Positions 60,410 to 64,000 of a stretch of DNA of 64,000 bases are shown here, piece after piece; position 1 is the stretch's first letter, and the number at the start of each line of letters is the position of its first letter. Where the stretch lies: the NCBI GenBank assembly GCA_910587805.1, contig CAJUNM010000001.1:16640-80639 (forward strand). The letters are read 5' to 3'. A program made the position numbers and the translations under genes. The notes below the pieces were generated by a model, which ran no database searches, was not told where the DNA came from, and worked only from the letters and a program-made list of their open reading frames with translations. Origin of the DNA: an uncultured Christensenellaceae bacterium (GTDB lineage: Bacteria; Bacillota; Clostridia; Christensenellales; Pumilibacteraceae).

Positions 60410-60623
60410 GCAAGTTTGTTCATCGGAGGACCGACCGCCGCAGCGGTCACGGTCGATAAGATGTCGAGTGCGCTCGGAAAAAGTTTTTTCGGGCGTTTTT
60501 TTGCTGCCGGCGCTATTCGGCGTAAACGGGATCCGGTGGGCTATGTTCGCCGCCGAAGCGTGCGCTTTTATTGTGTCCGTATCATTCTTTATAACAAAAC
60601 GCAAAAAGTATAATTACGCGTAA
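60410..60623 (+). pseudogene. Remnant of a MATE-family multidrug efflux transporter (C-terminal piece)
   Basis: About 200 bp encode two fragments in different frames that resemble the last part of a MATE transporter: AVTVDKMSSALGKSFFG in one frame and VFLLPALFGVNGIRWAMFAAEA with the final helix and basic tail (about 60490-60617) in another. A frameshift near 60490 and loss of the rest leave no functional gene. Intact MATE proteins are about 440-460 residues. The rest of the surrounding 500-bp gap (60226-60732) holds only the promoters listed separately. Confidence 0.6.
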
Positions 60624-60656
60624 AGGCATATAGCCTCGGTAACACGCAAATTATAC

Positions 60657-60685
60657 TTTACTTTCGGAATCGGATATGCTATAAT
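60657..60685 (+). promoter_or_regulatory. Promoter for the 116-residue gene
   Basis: TTTACT, 17 bp, TATAAT, 47 bp before the GTG start. Confidence 0.7.
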
Positions 60686-60732
60686 ATTTCCAGCTATACA
60701 CGGCTATCATAATAGCATTTCGGAGGTCAATC

Positions 60733-61083
60733 GTGAGAAAAGTAATACTCGAACGCAAGAAGAGTTTTGTGGCGTGCTTGTGCGCGGTTTATCCGTACCT
60801 TTCGTGCGGCGAGGCGGAAGCTCAAAGACGGCTCGGCGGCGTGCCCGTCAAACCCGTCGGCAAACTGAAAAACGGTAAAACGATAGAGATAGAGATACCC
60901 GACGAGGCATGCACGCTTTTCGTCGCGTTTTCCAAAAACTTCCCCGACAGTTATTTCACGCATTTCTGCATCGGCGCGGGAACGGACGACATCAAGCTGT
61001 ACACTAAATCCACGTTCAATCCCGCGCTCGGCAACCCGTTCGTCATTTTCGACGAGAACGGAAACGAGAGTTTAGGGCAATAA
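60733..61083 (+). CDS. Small protein of unknown function
   Basis: A 116-residue soluble alpha/beta protein starting with GTG; GGAGG lies six bases upstream (60722-60726), which decides the start. The sequence (FVACLCAVYPYLSCG, KTIEIEIPDEACTLFVAFSKN, YTKSTFNPALGNPFVIFDENG) shows regular strands and no membrane helix, but I do not recognise the family. A bidirectional terminator separates it from the aconitase gene, so it is a single-gene unit. Confidence 0.75.
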   Translation: MRKVILERKKSFVACLCAVYPYLSCGEAEAQRRLGGVPVKPVGKLKNGKTIEIEIPDEACTLFVAFSKNFPDSYFTHFCIGAGTDDIKLYTKSTFNPALGNPFVIFDENGNESLGQ

Positions 61084-61105
61084 CGTTATCTTTCATAACC
61101 CGACA

Positions 61106-61146
61106 AAAAAACGTCGCGTTCGATTTTTTCGACCGCGGCGTTTTTT
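61106..61146. terminator. Bidirectional intrinsic terminator
   Basis: A 13-bp imperfect stem ACGTCGCGTTCGA/TCGACCGCGGCGT with A- and T-runs on both sides, between the convergent small gene and the aconitase gene. Confidence 0.82.
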
Positions 61147-61155
61147 GTTTGTAGC

Positions 61156-63075
61156 TTATTTGGCGTTTTTATACAAATTGACGGTACCGCCCGCTTTGAG
61201 TATGTTTTTCTGCCGCTCTGTGAACTCGGCGCGCACGCCGAAGCTTTTGCCGCTCGTGACGTTTCGCACCGTGCCGCGCCCGTTTTCCACAAGCGCGACG
61301 GGGTCTTGTATTTCGAGCTTGTCGCCGAGCGTTATGCCGTCGTAATCGTCAACTTTCTCGAATACGAGCGGGATTATTCCCGAATTTATGAGATTGTCTC
61401 TGTGCATGCGCGCAAAACTCTTAACTATGACGGCGCGTATACCGAGCTTGCACGGCGCGAGCGCGGCATGCTCGCGCGAACTGCCCTGACCGTAATTTTC
61501 CCCGCCGATAATTATGCCGCCGCCCGCTTTTTCGGTGCGCTCCGCAAAATCCGGATCGACCGTGGAAAGGCAGAATTTCGCAAGATACGGAATATTCGAG
61601 CGGTACGGCAACAGCTTGGCATTGCTCGGCATGATGTCGTCCGTGGTTATATTGTCGCCCGTTTTGACCGTGACCTCCGCCGTTATCTTTCCGTCGAGCG
61701 GCACGCCGACGGGGAACGGTTTTATGTTCGGTCCGCGCACTATCGCAACGTCCCCGAAATCCGCGGGGTCGAGTATGAGGTTGTCGTTTATATCGAAACG
61801 CTCGGGCAGCTCGATGCTGTCGAGACGTTTACATTCGTCTTCCGTAGGCGATACGAACACGCCCGCCACCGCGGACAGCGCGGCGGTTATCGGCGAGACG
61901 AGGTACACGCTCGCGCTTTTCGTTCCGCTGCGCGCATAGAAATTTCGGTTGAACGTGCGCAAGCTCACAGCGTCCGTTTTGGGACTTTGCCCCATGCCTA
62001 TGCACGGTCCGCACGCGCACTCGAGCACGCGCGCGCCGCTGTCGAGTATTTTATCGAGCGCGCCGAGCCTCGACATCATGGTAAGGACCTGTCGCGAACC
62101 GGGGTTGACCGTCAGCGACACGTCGGGGTGCACGCGCTTGCCGTCGAGAAGCGCGGCAACTTTCAGCATGGTGAGCAGCGACGAGTCGGTGCACGAGCCT
62201 ATGCACACTTGGTCTATTTTCGTTCCGGCAAGTTCGCTCGCTTTTGCGACGTTATCGGGCATATGCGGTTTGGCGCAAAGCGGCTCGAGCGCCGAAAGAT
62301 CGACCGTTATGCGCTCGTCATAGCTCGCGTTCTCGTCCGCGCAGAGCGGGATATAATCGTCGGCACGACCTTGCGCCGTCAAAAATTCTTTGGTGCGCGC
62401 GTCCGACGGAAAAACCGACGTCGTCGCTCCGAGTTCCGCGCCCATGTTCGTCACCGTGGCGCGCTCGGGCACGGAAAGCGAGTTTACGCCTTCGCCGAAG
62501 TACTCCATTACCTTGCCCACTCCGCCTTTTACGGACAGTCTGCGCAAAACCTCGAGTATTATGTCTTTGGCGGTAACGTTACGCTTGAGCCTGCCCACAA
62601 GCTCTACGCCGACAACGCGAGGCATCGAGATATTGAGCGTGCCGTCAGCCATGGCGAGCGCCACGTCAAGCCCGCCCGCGCCTATTGCGAGCATGCCTAT
62701 ACCGCCGCCCGTCGGCGTGTGCGAATCCGAACCCACGAGCGATTGACCGGGGATTCCGAAACGTTCGAGATGAACTTGATGGCAGATACCGTTACCGGGC
62801 TTCGACACGAACACGCCGTGCGCGAGCGCCACGCTCTGAATATACGCATGATCGTCGGCGTTCTCGAAACCCGATTGCAACATGTTGTGGTCTATGTATG
62901 CGACCGAACGTTTCGTCTTGACCCGACCCGCGCCGAGCGCCTCGAGCTGAAGATACGCCATTGTGCCCGTGGAATCCTGCGTAAGCGTTTGATCTACGGA
63001 AATAACGATCGGCGCGCCCGCTGTAAGCTCGCCCGAAACCAAATGGCTTTTGAATAATTTTTGCGTTAAATTCAT
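61156..63075 (-). CDS. Putative aconitate hydratase (bacterial ~640-residue type)
   Basis: A 639-residue member of the aconitase superfamily in the single-chain form found in many anaerobes. It converts citrate to isocitrate or a related hydroxy-acid. The 4Fe-4S ligands are visible in GSCTDSS and CACGPCIGMG. The substrate loop GSDSHTPTGGGIGMLAIGAGG and the C-terminal swivel domain with GGENYGQGSSREHAALAP are in normal order. The start at 63075 has AAGGA six bases upstream; a 20-residue longer frame is basic and unlikely. Homoaconitase or isopropylmalate roles are less likely, as these usually have two subunits. No citrate synthase is in the window. Confidence 0.88.
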   Translation of the reverse strand: MNLTQKLFKSHLVSGELTAGAPIVISVDQTLTQDSTGTMAYLQLEALGAGRVKTKRSVAYIDHNMLQSGFENADDHAYIQSVALAHGVFVSKPGNGICHQVHLERFGIPGQSLVGSDSHTPTGGGIGMLAIGAGGLDVALAMADGTLNISMPRVVGVELVGRLKRNVTAKDIILEVLRRLSVKGGVGKVMEYFGEGVNSLSVPERATVTNMGAELGATTSVFPSDARTKEFLTAQGRADDYIPLCADENASYDERITVDLSALEPLCAKPHMPDNVAKASELAGTKIDQVCIGSCTDSSLLTMLKVAALLDGKRVHPDVSLTVNPGSRQVLTMMSRLGALDKILDSGARVLECACGPCIGMGQSPKTDAVSLRTFNRNFYARSGTKSASVYLVSPITAALSAVAGVFVSPTEDECKRLDSIELPERFDINDNLILDPADFGDVAIVRGPNIKPFPVGVPLDGKITAEVTVKTGDNITTDDIMPSNAKLLPYRSNIPYLAKFCLSTVDPDFAERTEKAGGGIIIGGENYGQGSSREHAALAPCKLGIRAVIVKSFARMHRDNLINSGIIPLVFEKVDDYDGITLGDKLEIQDPVALVENGRGTVRNVTSGKSFGVRAEFTERQKNILKAGGTVNLYKNAK

Positions 63076-63184
63076 TTTATGTTCCTTATAAGCGGATTTT
63101 CGGGAATACTTCCTTTTCCGCTCGGCGTCGCTCACAATTAAGCGACGATATACGAGCGATCGAGATTTCGGAGTTTCCGATACT

Positions 63185-63511
63185 TTAATCGTATTCGTTG
63201 AAATATCGCGGGATCGGTTTTATCGTACCCGTAGTGTTTTCGAGCGTGAAGAAATCGAAATCCACAGGTTCTACGTATTCGCGCGCGAGAAATTTCGCTA
63301 TATTAAAGTGCACGAAGTTATAAACGTGATGCTTGAGTACGAGCGGCGTCGCAATGTCCATTGCGCGCGTAATCTCGCAAATATACTCGAACATCCGCTC
63401 CTCGTCGAACGGACCGTCGAGCGTGTACATGTAATCGCGCGTTATCTTATCGCCCTTGACGGTCTTCGCCCATATCCTCGGGAAAACCCTTGCTTTTAAC
63501 TGCTTTTCCAT
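63185..63511 (-). CDS. Conserved small protein of unknown function
   Basis: A 108-residue soluble protein, rich in aromatic residues (IWAKTVKGDKITRDYMYTLDG, YEYICEITRAMDIATPLVLKHHVYNFVHF). The pattern looks like a conserved Clostridia hypothetical, but I do not recognise a named family. AAAGGC precedes the ATG by about five bases. It lies 91 bp after guaA and 109 bp before the aconitase gene on the same strand and may be part of one transcript. Confidence 0.72.
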   Translation of the reverse strand: MEKQLKARVFPRIWAKTVKGDKITRDYMYTLDGPFDEERMFEYICEITRAMDIATPLVLKHHVYNFVHFNIAKFLAREYVEPVDFDFFTLENTTGTIKPIPRYFNEYD

Positions 63512-63601
63512 AATTGCCTTTATTTGTTATTTAGTCCGAGTCGCAAAAGAATGATGATAGCGCGAGCAAAGCGAGCGACGGGAGAGGTTTGCGCGCGTCC
63601 C

Positions 63602-64000
63602 TTACTCCCACTCTATGGTTGCGGGGGGCTTGCTCGTTATATCATATACGATGCGGTTTACGTGCTTTACCTCGTTGACTATGCGGTTTGATATTATCTG
63701 CAAAACGTCGAAAGGTATGCGCGCCCAGTCCGCGGTCATGCCGTCCACGCTCGTTACCGCGCGCAGCCCGACCGTATAGTCGTACGTTCTTTCGTCGCCC
63801 ATGACGCCGACCGTTTTTATATCGGTAAGCGCCGCAAAATACTGCCATATCTCTCTGTCAAGCCCGTGCTTTGCTATCTCGTCGCGAAGTATATAGTCCG
63901 CGTCGCGCAATATCTCGAGTTTGCTCTCCGTAACGTCGCCGATTATCCCTTTGTTGACGTTGTTTTTCCTGCGCGGAAAAAACGCGCGGATCTCTTTATC
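63602..64000 (-). CDS. guaA: GMP synthase (glutamine-hydrolysing), C-terminal part
   Basis: The last 132 residues of GuaA, cut by the window end; the frame stays open to base 64000. [55 protein letters not shown] and the end [15 protein letters not shown] identify the dimerisation domain of GMP synthase, which makes GMP from XMP, ATP and glutamine. Just upstream, where the family normally has PFPGPGL, the frame reads [12 protein letters not shown], so the N-terminal junction should be checked when more sequence is seen. Confidence 0.9.
   Translation of the reverse strand, partial: DKEIRAFFPRRKNNVNKGIIGDVTESKLEILRDADYILRDEIAKHGLDREIWQYFAALTDIKTVGVMGDERTYDYTVGLRAVTSVDGMTADWARIPFDVLQIISNRIVNEVKHVNRIVYDITSKPPATIEWE

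Noticed and set aside
60408..60623. The MATE-like frame as an intact small gene
   Set aside because: The family match switches frame near 60490 and covers only the last part of a transporter, so it is scored as a relic.
1..64000. tRNA, rRNA, riboswitches other than the L10 leader, transposases and phage genes
   Set aside because: None could be recognised by eye; a tRNA and covariance-model scan would be needed to exclude small RNA genes fully.

Overview
The window is a gene-dense segment of a bacterial chromosome. It most likely comes from an anaerobic member of the Firmicutes (Bacillota), Clostridia grade. The reasons are a class III (glycyl-radical) ribonucleotide reductase, the Gram-positive order rpmH-rnpA-yidD-yidC-jag, two YitT-type membrane proteins, many lipoproteins with N-terminal lipoboxes and no outer-membrane genes, an AgrC/LytTR-type two-component system, and very regular -35/17 bp/-10 promoters. 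Many glycosidase, CotH and Ig-like surface genes suggest a gut or other polymer-rich habitat. Genus cannot be assigned from the sequence alone. No tRNA, rRNA, CRISPR array, transposase or phage gene was recognised.

Layout. Positions 1-1,850: the tail of a flavin reductase gene, a sugar O-acetyltransferase, a small XRE regulator behind tandem palindromes, and AT-rich repeat-filled DNA. Positions 1,850-5,275: a deoxynucleotide-synthesis unit, nrdD (with a fused C-terminal glutaredoxin-like domain) plus trxB, under NrdR boxes. Positions 5,470-7,015: an AT-rich insert with a second XRE regulator and an AAA/DUF4143 ATPase. Positions 7,019-15,315: minus-strand operons htpG-SDR-GH36-like-thrB, yitT, and a second thioredoxin-reductase-like gene with a HAD phosphatase. 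Positions 15,426-19,132: a cytoplasmic GH3 glycosidase and a divergent RelA/SpoT-domain protein.

Positions 19,265-35,499 form one long minus-strand envelope cluster. In transcription order it holds a helical lipoprotein, a lipoprotein with Ig-like and GLUG-like modules, a three-helix membrane protein with an acidic tail, a MoxR AAA+ ATPase, a DUF58 protein, a BatA-like protein with a broken MIDAS motif, a double-VWA membrane protein, and a 1,712-residue lipoprotein with about twelve Ig-like (BIG2) repeats and three GLUG-like blocks. This is the best candidate for an undescribed system: a MoxR/VWA envelope machine packaged with large Ig-like lipoproteins.

Positions 35,693-40,744 hold a CotH-kinase lipoprotein, a Sel1-repeat protein and a zinc-ribbon protein. 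Positions 40,919-44,610 are rpmG-secE-nusG-rplK-rplA-rplJ-rplL with an L10 leader; rpoB does not follow. Positions 44,841-50,585 hold a membrane-anchored GH3 enzyme with swapped domain order, a lipoprotein, and a histidine kinase/response regulator pair. Positions 50,770-55,376 hold an SDR gene, a DUF2726 gene and the jag-yidC-yidD-rnpA-rpmH operon. Positions 55,632-64,000 hold a lipoprotein, a second yitT, small membrane genes, a MATE transporter remnant, a putative aconitase and the 3' part of guaA.

Between genes there is a family of 220-280 bp structured elements with inverted ends (about 12,277-12,542; 41,463-41,681; 58,714-58,996) sharing short core sequences. One splits rplJ from rplL and one lies between a promoter and its gene. 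Two genes (15,315 and 60,225, both minus) have -10 boxes placed so that transcription should begin at the start codon, which predicts leaderless mRNAs.
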